Shown: positions 45,160 to 54,583 of the stretch, in pieces
Position numbering within the stretch: the stretch's first letter is position 1
How the letters are laid out: each line of letters begins with the position of its first letter
From: Thermoclostridium stercorarium subsp. stercorarium DSM 8532
GTDB lineage: Bacteria > Bacillota > Clostridia > DSM-8532
DNA: 64,000 nt
Assembly: GCF_000331995.1 (NCBI RefSeq)
Contig: NC_020134.1
Coordinates: 62,001 to 126,000, forward strand
Reading direction: 5' to 3'
Program-made: the position numbers and the translations under genes
The notes under the pieces: model-generated
What the model was told of the DNA's origin: nothing
Database searches by the model: none
What the model saw: the letters and a program-made list of their open reading frames with translations, nothing else

Positions 45160-47385
45160 TTATCTGAAATTTTTTAAATCAGGCCTTAAAATTATTGTCG
45201 CCAGAGGCGGGATTCTCAGAACGAGTGAATATGGCCTGTGGTGATAGGGAATGTTTTCGGAATGAATTTTACCGGCATTTATGACATTGCTTCCGCCGTA
45301 TTTTTCCCGGTCGCTGTTGAAAACTTCCTCGTAGTATGTGTAAAAAGGCGCGCCGATGCGATAGTTTTCATGGGTTACGGGCGTGAAGTTGCATACGAAG
45401 ATCAGCATATCCCGCCAGTCCTTACCTTTACGGATAAAGGATACAATGCTGTTCTCGGTATCATTGCAGTCTATCCATTCGAAACCGTCATAATGGAAAT
45501 CCACTTCATATAATGCGGGTTCATTAAGATATAAATTATTAAGTTCCCTCACATACCTGTGCAGTTTTTCATGCATCGGGTAACTTAAGAGGTGCCAGTC
45601 AAGGCTTTCTTTGTACTTCCATTCAATAAACTGGCCGAACTCCCCTCCCATAAACAGAAGTTTTTTTCCAGGGTGGCCGATGAAATAGCCCAGCGCCGCC
45701 CTGAGACCCGCAAATTTCTGCCAGTAGTCCCCCGGCATTTTGTTTAACAGTGAACACTTACCATGCACCACTTCGTCATGGGACAGCACAAGTATGAAAT
45801 TTTCGCTCCACGCATACATAAACGAAAAGGTTATAAGGTTATGGTGGTATTTGCGGTATATCGGATCCATGCTCATATATCTTAGAAAATCGTTCATCCA
45901 GCCCATATTCCATTTGTGTGAAAAGCCAAGGCCTCCGACATGCACAGGCCTTGTCACCATCGGCCAGGCCGTGGAATCCTCCGCAATCATTAATACATTT
46001 GGGAAATATTTGTATACGGCGCAGTTTAGCTGTTTTAAAAATTCTATTGCGTCAAGGTTTTCCCTGCCTCCGTACCTGTTCGGAATCCATTCGCCGTCGT
46101 TCCGGCAATAATCCAGGTACAGCATGAACGCAACGGCATCCACCCTTAACCCGTCGACGTGGAAAATATCAAACCAGTAAATCGCGTTCGATATTAAAAA
46201 GCTTCGGACTTCATTCCGGGAAAAATTGAAAATATGCGTTCCCCACTGATGGTGTTCCCCAAGGAGAGGATGTTCATGCTCATAGCACGCGGTGCCGTCA
46301 AACCTGGCAAGTCCGTGTCCGTCTTTCGGGAAATGGACGGGAACCCAGTCCAGAATTACGCCTATGCCGTTCTGGTGACAGGTGTCAATAAAGTATTTAA
46401 AATCCTCAGGTATGCCGTAGCGCGCCGTTACGGCGTAGTATCCCGTGATCTGATATCCCCATGAGCCGTCATAAGGATGCTCCATAACAGGTAACAGCTC
46501 TATGTGCGTATAACCCATTTCCTTAACGTATGGAACCAGTTTTTCGGCCAACTGTCTGTAACTTAAAGGCTTAAAGCCTGTTTCGGACTCAGGATCGGGA
46601 TCGGGCTGCTGCATCCACGAACCCAAATGCACCTCATAAATATTTAAAGGCTTGTCAAAAGTGCTTTCTTTTTCACGTTGTTTCATCCATTGTTCGTCAT
46701 GCCATTCGTAATTGTGCAGATCATATACCTTGGATGCGGTTTTCGGCGGCTTTTCCGCGTAAAACGCATAGGGGTCGGCCTTAAGATAAATTTCGTCAAA
46801 CGGTGTTTTGATTTCATATTTATAGATATCATTTTTCACCAGCCCGGGAATAAATATTTCCCAAACCCCTGAACTTCCCAGCATTCTCATCTGGTGCCTT
46901 CTTCCGTCCCATTGGTTGAAGTCGCCGACAACACTGACTCTTTTCGCTTCAGGAGCCCAGACGCAGAAAGACACCCCCGAAACACCGTTAATATTTCGTA
47001 TATGGGCACCTAATTTTTCATAGATCCTGTGATGGGTGCCTTCGTTGAAGAGATATAAATCATAATCGGATATCGTAGGCAAAAAGGAATAAGGATCGTA
47101 AGTTTCAAAACGATGACCTGTATGATCGGTGACTTTGAACTTATACATTGAATTTTCAGGACGACCGGGAATTATTACTGTAAAGAACCCCCGATCGTCC
47201 TTCTTGTCCATTTCATAGGATAATCCGCTTTTGTAGAAGACAACTTCAATATGCTTTGCATTGGGTATGTATGCGCATATTGCGGTCTCATCACCCTGTG
47301 TGTGCATACCCAATATTTCGTGCGGATTTTTGTGAAACCCACATATAACCGCTTCTATTCCATTTTCGTCGAAGACATAACCCAT
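45160..47385 (-). CDS. glgB: 1,4-alpha-glucan branching enzyme
   Basis: 741 aa, the full-length GH13_9 form with an extra N-terminal CBM48 pair. Catalytic residues: nucleophile Asp in DGLRVDAVAFMLYLDYCR, acid Glu in MIAEDSTAWP, transition-state Asp in VLSHDEVVHGKCS. C-terminal beta domain ends IPPLATIILRPD. Forms alpha-1,6 branches in glycogen in the cytoplasm. No other glg gene is present. It starts 70 bp after the FN3/SLH gene on the same strand without a visible terminator between. Confidence 0.96.
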   Translation of the reverse strand: MGYVFDENGIEAVICGFHKNPHEILGMHTQGDETAICAYIPNAKHIEVVFYKSGLSYEMDKKDDRGFFTVIIPGRPENSMYKFKVTDHTGHRFETYDPYSFLPTISDYDLYLFNEGTHHRIYEKLGAHIRNINGVSGVSFCVWAPEAKRVSVVGDFNQWDGRRHQMRMLGSSGVWEIFIPGLVKNDIYKYEIKTPFDEIYLKADPYAFYAEKPPKTASKVYDLHNYEWHDEQWMKQREKESTFDKPLNIYEVHLGSWMQQPDPDPESETGFKPLSYRQLAEKLVPYVKEMGYTHIELLPVMEHPYDGSWGYQITGYYAVTARYGIPEDFKYFIDTCHQNGIGVILDWVPVHFPKDGHGLARFDGTACYEHEHPLLGEHHQWGTHIFNFSRNEVRSFLISNAIYWFDIFHVDGLRVDAVAFMLYLDYCRNDGEWIPNRYGGRENLDAIEFLKQLNCAVYKYFPNVLMIAEDSTAWPMVTRPVHVGGLGFSHKWNMGWMNDFLRYMSMDPIYRKYHHNLITFSFMYAWSENFILVLSHDEVVHGKCSLLNKMPGDYWQKFAGLRAALGYFIGHPGKKLLFMGGEFGQFIEWKYKESLDWHLLSYPMHEKLHRYVRELNNLYLNEPALYEVDFHYDGFEWIDCNDTENSIVSFIRKGKDWRDMLIFVCNFTPVTHENYRIGAPFYTYYEEVFNSDREKYGGSNVINAGKIHSENIPYHHRPYSLVLRIPPLATIILRPDLKNFR

Positions 47386-47455
47386 ACCGAATTACTCCTG
47401 TTATCCAAGAAGATTAATCCGAATATGAATTATGCCCCGAAACTTATTAATTAAA

Positions 47456-50323
47456 CTATCTCTCAAGAGCTTTTGTAATCCGGTAAACAATGGTAGCGGC
47501 CTCGGCCCTGTTAGCGGTGTTTTTCGGGCCAAGTTTGTTTCCGCCTATTCCGCCGACAATCCCGGCCGAATAAAGCTGCGCGAATGCCGACTGCGCATAT
47601 GAAGCAATTTCGTCGTAGTCTTTAAACTGATAAAGGATATATAACGGAGGCTGAATAAGATTTAGTCCCGCCGTTTTCAGCGCCCTGGATGAATAATAGA
47701 CAATGTCCTCCCTGGTAATCGGGTCGTAGGGATGGAACATGCCGTTTTCATCGGGCTCGATAATCTTGTACCGGTAGGCGGTCATGACATAACGGTGGAA
47801 CCAGTCGTTCGGAGTCACGTCCCTGAAGCTTCCCACCGATGTTTCGGGCAGGGCAAGGGTTGTGACAAGCATTTTTATAAATTCGGCACGGGTAATTTTC
47901 CCTGATGGGTTGAAATTCCCCTTTCCGTCGCCGTGTATAACTCCCATTGAAGTAAGGGTGTTTATCGCGTCGGCAGCCCATGCAAAGCCGGATGAGATAT
48001 CATTATAAACCGTTACAGGCTGCGTCCTAACCGTAATCTCATTGCTTGGGAAGGATTCCCCTGCCGCGTTTTTCGACTTGACTATGTATGTATATGAACG
48101 ATTCGGTTCGACTGTATTGTCTGAAAATACGATAACGTTCCGGTCCACCCTTCCTACAAGCTCAAAACCGTCTCCGGCATTGCCTTTGCGGTATATCCTG
48201 AACTCATCTTCGTTGTCCGACAAGTCGGACCAGGTAAGAACCACCCGCTCAGAGCCTACGATAGTGGGATTTAACAGGTTCGGCGCAGCGGGAATTTTTG
48301 TTGTATAGAAAACTTCATTGGTGTATGTTTCGGTCGCCGGCTCTTTGGTTTCGGCACGCACACGTATGATATAGTCCACGTCCCTGGCGGGAACAAACTT
48401 ATACATTGTTACGTTTTTGGGAAGCTTTTCAAGGATAATCCATGCGTCATTCATGCTTGTTTTGTATTCAACCACGTAATTATCCTCCATGTCGGAAAAA
48501 TCGTCCCAGCCGAGGTACAGCAGTCCGTCAATAAGTGAAACTTCAAGATTTCCTGCGCCTTTTTCAAAGGAAATCCTGATTGGGCCGGTAGCAGCAAATT
48601 CCGAGAAGATAGTATTGTTTTTAACCGCACGGACCTGATATGTATAAGTTTCGCCGTCAGTTATGTTCTCGTCGGAATACACATACATGCCGCTTCCTAC
48701 GTTGCCGATATGCTTCCATATTCCTTCGGATTTGGCCATGCGCCAGATTTCAAAGCCGCTCTCCACCGCCCGGTCGTATTCCCATGCAAGGTATACCCTG
48801 TTGGGCACAATGCTTTTAATTTCAAGATTCTGAACTTTTGGAAGCTGTTCGGCCGTAACGTAAATCTCCGGCGTATATTCGGATTCCACCGAGCCGGAAC
48901 GCAGTTTCATCCGATATACGTTTAATGAACCGGAGGATACTTTATCGATGTATGACCCGGCATTTGTAAGGGTGGTTAAGGTTGTGAAATTTCCTCCCTC
49001 GTCAAGTTTTTCAATCACGATTGTATTTTTGTCTGCAGCCTCCTTGCTCCATTCAAGGAGAATTTCGGTGCTCGATATTGCGCGGCCGTAGAAATGGGTT
49101 TCAAACGACAGCTTTGTATACGCCGATACCCCTGTCGCCGAAGGCAGGTACTCGGTGGTAAAGCCTCCGTCGTAGCGGGCCTTTATTCTGTAATAATACC
49201 TGGTACCGGGGGTAAGGTCATTATCGGTGTATTCGGTTTCGCCCGGCCTGGTGGTGTGGATTTCTTCCCATTTGCTGCTTCCTGCTTCCCTGCGCTCTAT
49301 AATCACAACCGAATTGGTGGGCGAAATGTAGCTGTCACCGGGATATTTCCACGACAGCACAAGCTGGGTGCTGTAAGTTTCCTTGATCTGGAACGATACA
49401 GGGAACAGGAACGGGACTATTACTTCTTCACTTTCAACGCCGCTGAGGGAAGCATTGAAGGGCACAACACGGTATGTGTACAGCTGTCCGTTCTGTACGC
49501 TTCGATCTGTAAAGGTTGTTTCATTTGCCTTGGTTGAGCCGATGCGCACAAAACTCCCGTTGCCCGTTTTCCTTTCAATTCTGTATCCTGATTCATTTGA
49601 GGAAACGTCTTCCCACGATATTTTGACCGATGACGTGGATGTTATTTCAGCCTTGACGTTCCTGGGAGCTTTCAAAAAGGTTGTAACATACTGGCCCGAG
49701 CTTGAATAGGGAGAATACAGGTATACCGAAGAAGCCAGCGTTACCGCGCGGATGCGGTAATAGTACCTCGTGGCCTCGGAAAGCCCTTTATCGGTATATG
49801 AATCCTCGCTTCCGGGAACGCTTGCAATCGTCTGCCAGGTATTGCTGCCGGCGGTTCTTCTTTCGATAACCGTCTGGAAACTGGACTCAGGAATTTTGTT
49901 TGAAGCGGGATACGTCCATTTTAATTCCACTTCGGAATCCGAAATGGCTTTAACGGTCAGCCCTGTAGGGTAAAGAAATTCCACCGGATATGATTCACGG
50001 GGGGCGCCTAATTCGCTGCCTTTGGTAGCGAATACTCTGTAAACGTATGTATGACCGTTGGATATACTGGTATCGGTATAGGATGAAACATTGGCCGAGA
50101 CAGTGGCAATTGTTACAAAATTGCCCGAATCGGTCTTTCTCTGTATTGTAAACCTGGTAGCACCTGCGACGTTATTGTCCCAGGTTACCTTTATACTGCT
50201 GTTGTTATATACAAAAGCATTTACATATGACGGAGTTCCAATGGTATCTGCATTTGAAACACCCGAAAACATTAATACTGCAACGGCAACTATTGGGATT
50301 ATAGCGAAAATCACCTTCTTCAT
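47456..50323 (-). CDS. Surface protein with eight FN3-like repeats and three SLH domains
   Basis: 955 aa from ATG 50323 (GGGAG 8 nt upstream; the TTG at 50338 lies too close to it). Signal peptide MKKVIFAIIPIVAVAVLMFS. Eight fibronectin type III-like repeats of about 90 residues follow, recognisable by the W in VTW, LKW, ISW, LSW, LEW, LAW, LGW and LTW strands and the YYYRIRA-type strands. Three SLH domains (about 770-950; FAWAADAINTLTSMGVIHG, RAEFIKMLVTTLAL, NRAEAATIVYRITKALER) bind the secondary wall polymer. No catalytic domain is seen; scaffold or adhesion role inferred. Confidence 0.9.
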   Translation of the reverse strand: MKKVIFAIIPIVAVAVLMFSGVSNADTIGTPSYVNAFVYNNSSIKVTWDNNVAGATRFTIQRKTDSGNFVTIATVSANVSSYTDTSISNGHTYVYRVFATKGSELGAPRESYPVEFLYPTGLTVKAISDSEVELKWTYPASNKIPESSFQTVIERRTAGSNTWQTIASVPGSEDSYTDKGLSEATRYYYRIRAVTLASSVYLYSPYSSSGQYVTTFLKAPRNVKAEITSTSSVKISWEDVSSNESGYRIERKTGNGSFVRIGSTKANETTFTDRSVQNGQLYTYRVVPFNASLSGVESEEVIVPFLFPVSFQIKETYSTQLVLSWKYPGDSYISPTNSVVIIERREAGSSKWEEIHTTRPGETEYTDNDLTPGTRYYYRIKARYDGGFTTEYLPSATGVSAYTKLSFETHFYGRAISSTEILLEWSKEAADKNTIVIEKLDEGGNFTTLTTLTNAGSYIDKVSSGSLNVYRMKLRSGSVESEYTPEIYVTAEQLPKVQNLEIKSIVPNRVYLAWEYDRAVESGFEIWRMAKSEGIWKHIGNVGSGMYVYSDENITDGETYTYQVRAVKNNTIFSEFAATGPIRISFEKGAGNLEVSLIDGLLYLGWDDFSDMEDNYVVEYKTSMNDAWIILEKLPKNVTMYKFVPARDVDYIIRVRAETKEPATETYTNEVFYTTKIPAAPNLLNPTIVGSERVVLTWSDLSDNEDEFRIYRKGNAGDGFELVGRVDRNVIVFSDNTVEPNRSYTYIVKSKNAAGESFPSNEITVRTQPVTVYNDISSGFAWAADAINTLTSMGVIHGDGKGNFNPSGKITRAEFIKMLVTTLALPETSVGSFRDVTPNDWFHRYVMTAYRYKIIEPDENGMFHPYDPITREDIVYYSSRALKTAGLNLIQPPLYILYQFKDYDEIASYAQSAFAQLYSAGIVGGIGGNKLGPKNTANRAEAATIVYRITKALER

Positions 50324-50841
50324 ACCATCATCTCCCAAGAATTCCTTTGTTGATAAAATAATTGTACCATAAGTATGTATGCAATTCCCAGTTGCTTTTT
50401 TCCCTACAGGTTTATTATCGGTTTAATTGCTTCAGATCAAAAACCGGGTTTAATTGTTCTGACGAATTTATTATCGGAATAAAGAATAAGTATTTTGAAA
50501 GGGGAATTTTAATTAAAATATACGGCAAAAAGGTTAGGAATTTGTAGTAGACCACAAAAAAAGCAAAAAAAAGAGGCTGACGTGGTGTGAAGAAGTGCGT
50601 CAGCCAAATTTAAAGGGGGTCAAAATGTATTGTGAGGTCATTAAAAAGTTTAACCTGAATATGGTTTTTTATACATGTTTTTTAAAAATTTTTATAATTT
50701 TTTAATAACAAATTAAAACGCAGTTATTATATAATATAACCATGGTTTATGAAGAAATCGGGCGGCAAGTTTATTTTGAAAAAAACAGGGTAAAGGTTAA
50801 CTACCGTATAAAGTGATAAAATAAATTAGAAAGGGTTGCTT
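50324..50841. other. Intergenic region with an unassigned hairpin and a 26-codon open frame
   Basis: About 500 bases between divergent genes. GGCTGACG (50575-50582) pairs with CGTCAGCC (50598-50605); the T-run lies on the minus-strand side (CTCTTTTTTTT), so it would terminate leftward transcripts, yet no gene precedes it on that strand. Just beyond it, AAAGGGGG leads to ATG 50625 and a 26-codon hydrophobic frame ending at 50705. The stretch 50640-50740 is very AT-rich. No firm gene call. Confidence 0.35.
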
Positions 50842-51777
50842 ATGGAAAAAGAGATCTGGAAAAAACCGCTGCGCCAGTGCAGTGTCGGCGGTGAGGCCCT
50901 GATAGAAGGAGTCATGATGAGAAACGGCAATAAAATAGCAACCGCAGTCCGGAAATCCAACGGTGAAATTGTGGTGGAGATTACCGAACACGAACCGCTT
51001 GCGAAAAGATTTTTCCTGTTCAGGCTTCCTGTCATCCGCGGAGCGGTGAATATGATAGAGTCCATGGTCATTGGTATGAAAGCCCTTATGGATTCTGCCG
51101 AGAAGGTGGATATTGAGGAAGAGGAAGAGTCAGGGTTTGAAAAATTCCTTAAGAAAATATTCGGCGATAAATTGTTTCAGGTAATGCTGTATTCGTCGGT
51201 TGTTGTGGCTTTGATTTTCGGAATCTGCCTGTTCTTTTTGCTTCCGAACTGGATTGCCGGTTGGTTCGGTTTTGACAAGTCCACCACCGGTGGTTCAATA
51301 CTGGCCAACCTGATAGAAGGACTGATCCGTGTAATCATATTCTTGATGTATGTCTGGCTGGTGTCCAAAAACAAGGAGATTAAAAGGGTTTTTGAGTATC
51401 ACGGGGCGGAGCACAATGCGATTTATGCATATGAGAGCATGGAGGAGCTTACGGTGGAAAATGCCATAAAACATACCACACTGCATCCAAGATGCGGTAC
51501 GACATATCTTTTCGTCGTAATCATTACAAGCATAATCCTGTTTTCGTTTGTGAAATGGAGAAGTCCGCTCGTGAATATGGCGCTGCGGCTGTTGCTTCTG
51601 CCTTTGGTGGCGGGAGTCGCGTATGAAATCTTTAAATTAGCAGCAAAAACGGGTTTCAAACCTTTACGTGCAATAAGCTATCCCGGGCTTATGCTGCAGA
51701 AAATAACAACCCAGCCCCCTGACGAAAGCCAGGTGGAGGTTGCCCTTGCGGCGCTTAAGGCTGTGGTTGATGATTAA
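50842..51777 (+). CDS. DUF1385 membrane protein (YqhQ-like)
   Basis: 311 aa from ATG 50842 (AAAGGG at 50830-50835). N-terminal signature SVGGEALIEGVMMRNGNKIA, central FEYHGAEHNAIYAYE and HPRCGTTYLF, with four to five membrane helices, matching DUF1385/YqhQ. Family function is unknown. In many clostridia it lies between rpmE and prmC; here prmC follows 24 bp downstream. Confidence 0.9.
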   Translation: MEKEIWKKPLRQCSVGGEALIEGVMMRNGNKIATAVRKSNGEIVVEITEHEPLAKRFFLFRLPVIRGAVNMIESMVIGMKALMDSAEKVDIEEEEESGFEKFLKKIFGDKLFQVMLYSSVVVALIFGICLFFLLPNWIAGWFGFDKSTTGGSILANLIEGLIRVIIFLMYVWLVSKNKEIKRVFEYHGAEHNAIYAYESMEELTVENAIKHTTLHPRCGTTYLFVVIITSIILFSFVKWRSPLVNMALRLLLLPLVAGVAYEIFKLAAKTGFKPLRAISYPGLMLQKITTQPPDESQVEVALAALKAVVDD

Positions 51778-51800
51778 CCGGCTTCGGAGGTAAACGGACA

Positions 51801-52658
51801 TTGAATATAAAAGAGGCGCTGGAAACTGCAGGAAAAATTTTAAAAAGCCGGAATATACAAACCCCGGTCCGCGAAGCCGGGGTTTTGTTAGCCCATGTTA
51901 TAAAAAAGGATTTGTCGTATATATATGCCCATTCTGAAGAAAAGCTTTCAGATGAGCTTGTACGGGAATTTTTTGATGTGGTCGGTAAAAGAGGTTCAGG
52001 GATGCCGTTCCAGTATATTTCAAACCGTCAGGAATTTATGTCGCTGGATTTCTATGTGGATCAAAACTGCCTTATTCCCCGGCCCGACACAGAAATTCTT
52101 GTTGAGGCGGCCCTTAAGGTTATAAAAAAATATCAAAGCCCGGTAAGGATACTTGACATAGGTACCGGTTCAGGGGCAATTGCGGTAAGTATCGCATATT
52201 ATGACAAAAATACCGTAATTAATGCCATTGACATATCTGAAAACGCGTTAGAAATTGCCGCGGCAAATGCCGCAAAGCACGGCGTGGAGGGCAGGATTAA
52301 TTTTATTAATGCCGATATAAGGCATTTTACTGCGAAAAAGCCGTATGCGGTTGTGGTATCCAATCCGCCGTATATTCCAAGCGGTGAAATTGAAAACCTT
52401 ATGCCCGAGGTGGCGCATTTCGAGCCATTAATTGCCCTGGACGGCGGGGAAGACGGAATGGATTTTTACCGTGTCATTGCGTCAAAGCTTGAAAGCCTTT
52501 TAACTTCGGACGGAACCGTCCTTACCGAAGTCGGAATTGGTCAGGATTCTTTTGTTATGGAACTGTTTGAAGAAAAGGGAATGAATGTTGAGGTACTGAA
52601 GGATCTCGCAGGGATAAACAGGGTCGTTGTCGGATGTTTTGGAAAAATTTTTCCTTAA
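51801..52658 (+). CDS. prmC: Peptide chain release factor N5-glutamine methyltransferase
   Basis: 285 aa. N-terminal helical domain, SAM-binding ILDIGTGSGAIAVSIAY, catalytic VSNPPYIPSGEI (NPPY) and LDGGEDGMDFYR. Methylates the GGQ glutamine of RF1/RF2 in the cytoplasm. TTG start at 51801, 10 nt after GGAGG. Operon with the DUF1385 gene; prfA, often next, is not present. Confidence 0.95.
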   Translation: MNIKEALETAGKILKSRNIQTPVREAGVLLAHVIKKDLSYIYAHSEEKLSDELVREFFDVVGKRGSGMPFQYISNRQEFMSLDFYVDQNCLIPRPDTEILVEAALKVIKKYQSPVRILDIGTGSGAIAVSIAYYDKNTVINAIDISENALEIAAANAAKHGVEGRINFINADIRHFTAKKPYAVVVSNPPYIPSGEIENLMPEVAHFEPLIALDGGEDGMDFYRVIASKLESLLTSDGTVLTEVGIGQDSFVMELFEEKGMNVEVLKDLAGINRVVVGCFGKIFP

Positions 52659-52726
52659 AAATTGTATAAAATCTCCTTTTTATGATTATACTTCAATAAG
52701 TGATAATCTTAAAAAGGAGATTATGT

Positions 52727-53029
52727 ATGAAGGAAAATCTGAACCTGAACCGTTGGGAGGAAAAAGCCCCGAAATTTTTCAGAAAGCTTTTGCACGGCGG
52801 CGACGAGGAGTTCCAGACGCCAATTCCCGAGAATCTGCTTCTTCTGAAAAGTATTCAGCAGGCAAGGCAGGAATGGATTGAGGCGGTGCAGAATTTCGAC
52901 CAGGCCGACAATAATGAGCTAATAGACTACTTTATTTACAGAATGAAAGCCTGCCAGATACGCTACAATTATCTTCTGAAAGTGGCGAAGGAAATGGGGC
53001 TGCGCGGAGAACTGTACGAAGCAAAATAA
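52727..53029 (+). CDS. DUF2508 family protein (YaaL-like)
   Basis: 100 aa from ATG 52727 (AAAGGAGA 7 nt upstream). Charged helical protein with ENLLLLKSIQQARQEWIEAV and DNNELIDYFIYRMKACQIRY. Its place immediately before bofA matches yaaL-bofA in Bacillus. Function unknown; no membrane segment. Confidence 0.82.
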   Translation: MKENLNLNRWEEKAPKFFRKLLHGGDEEFQTPIPENLLLLKSIQQARQEWIEAVQNFDQADNNELIDYFIYRMKACQIRYNYLLKVAKEMGLRGELYEAK

Positions 53030-53088
53030 TCATATTTCCCTCCTCGGGCGAATAAAATATTACCGGACAGACATCCTGGGGGGTTAAA

Positions 53089-53352
53089 ATGGAAAGCCTG
53101 TACATTCTGCTTGCCTGGGTTGTGGGTATTATCCTTGTTCTGTTTTGTGGGAAAGCATTGAAAGTGCCCTTTAAACTGGCTTTAAAACTGCTGTTCAACA
53201 GCCTCCTGGGCGGAATGGTGATTATTGTTATTAATTTTTTCGGCCAATTTATTAATTTTCATATATCGTTAAACTTTTTTTCAGCTCTTATCGTGGGAAC
53301 TCTGGGGCTTCCCGGAGTTATTCTGCTTATTATCCTGAAATTTATGCTTTAA
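53089..53352 (+). CDS. bofA: Pro-sigma-K processing inhibitor BofA
   Basis: 87 aa, almost entirely hydrophobic: two or three helices with LLFNSLLGGMVIIVINFFGQ and a GTLGLPGVILLIILKFML end, typical of BofA. It holds the SpoIVFB protease inactive in the outer forespore membrane until engulfment is complete. ATG follows GGGGGG. Downstream of the DUF2508 gene by 59 bp, likely co-transcribed. Confidence 0.92.
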   Translation: MESLYILLAWVVGIILVLFCGKALKVPFKLALKLLFNSLLGGMVIIVINFFGQFINFHISLNFFSALIVGTLGLPGVILLIILKFML

Positions 53353-53554
53353 CGGTTTTGAGTGTTTTTAAGCCGTGCTTTTTTCTGAAGAAGACACCTT
53401 TAAAAAGGTATAGGGGGTTATTGTATCCGCCTTAGTAATAATCAATATTTCCCCCGCATATAATTGTTCAGAAGACAGACCTGACTGAAAAATACGTTTA
53501 GACCGCGCTGCACCTGATTAATACCACCTGACTTTTAAGACGGGATGTGATATT

Positions 53555-54535
53555 ATGCAGGAAGCAAGAGCTTTAATAGAGAACAGCTACGGCATCCGGA
53601 TAAACGGCATAAAACCTTATCGGGCAGGATATATTCTTGAAACTAATGCCGGAAGAAAGTACATAAAAGCATGTCAATACACAAAGGAACGCATCCTGTT
53701 CATACATCAGGCCAAAACACATCTTATAATGAATGATTTCAGGAATATTGACCCTTATTGCCTAACGATGAACAACCAGCCGTATATTGAAATTGACGAT
53801 GTCCCGTATACAATGGTGGATTTGATTGAAGGCAGGGAATGTGAATTTGACGACGATCGGGATGTGGTGAAAGCCACCGAGGCGCTTGCGTTAATGCATA
53901 AAGCCGCCCACGGATTTCATCCGGTGGGGCCGTATATTCCCACCGGTTTGGGAAAGCTGCCGGCATTGTTCAAAAAACACCTGGAGGAAATACGCAAGCT
54001 CAAAAAAAAGGCCGAAAGGGAGCGAAACACCTTTGATTATATGTTCATCGAGCATTTTGATTATTTTTATAAATCGGGCCTTAAAAGCCTGGAAATACTT
54101 TTTGCGTCGGAATATAACAAGCTGGTTGAGAAAACCCGGAAGGAAGGCATGATTTGCCATCATGACTATTCATACCAGAATATCCTGATAAAAGGCGACA
54201 CCACGTCAATAATTAATTTTGATTACTGCAGCGTTGAACTGAAAATATATGATCTTGTCAACATTCTCAGACGCAGGATGCGGAAATGCAACTGGGACAT
54301 AGAAAAAGCAAGGCTGATACTCGATGTTTACCGTAAAATAGAGCCGTTGGATCAGGACGAAATGAAGGTAATGAAAAGCATGCTGCAGTTCCCGCAGAAA
54401 TTCTGGAGGGTTATTAACCGCTATTACAACAGCAGACGATGCTGGGCCCACAGAAATTTTACAATAATGCTCGAGGAAGTGATACAGGAAAAGGATGCCC
54501 ATAAAAATTTCATGGAAAAGTTCGACACCCTCTAA
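53555..54535 (+). CDS. CotS-family spore coat protein (kinase-like fold)
   Basis: 326 aa with an aminoglycoside-phosphotransferase/CotS fold: EALALMHKAAHGF, the catalytic-loop-like ICHHDYSYQNILI (HDxxxxN) and the metal-site-like IINFDYCSVELKIYD. CotS/YutH proteins are spore coat components, some acting as kinases. ATG after GGGATGTG. Stands alone between bofA and the convergent fhs, fitting a mother-cell gene. Confidence 0.88.
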   Translation: MQEARALIENSYGIRINGIKPYRAGYILETNAGRKYIKACQYTKERILFIHQAKTHLIMNDFRNIDPYCLTMNNQPYIEIDDVPYTMVDLIEGRECEFDDDRDVVKATEALALMHKAAHGFHPVGPYIPTGLGKLPALFKKHLEEIRKLKKKAERERNTFDYMFIEHFDYFYKSGLKSLEILFASEYNKLVEKTRKEGMICHHDYSYQNILIKGDTTSIINFDYCSVELKIYDLVNILRRRMRKCNWDIEKARLILDVYRKIEPLDQDEMKVMKSMLQFPQKFWRVINRYYNSRRCWAHRNFTIMLEEVIQEKDAHKNFMEKFDTL

Positions 54536-54558
54536 GTTATTGCGCCAGGGCTGTGAAG

Positions 54559-54583
54559 CCCGAAAGGCAAGTCACCTTTCGGG
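54559..54583. terminator. Hairpin between convergent cotS-like gene and fhs
   Basis: CCCGAAAGG (54559-54567) with CCTTTCGGG (54575-54583), adjoining the fhs stop. No T-run on either side, so its terminator role is uncertain. Confidence 0.4.

Noticed and set aside
52627-52881. 84-codon plus-strand frame overlapping prmC end and DUF2508
   Set aside because: Different frame from the DUF2508 protein, which has the good ribosome site and the conserved position before bofA.
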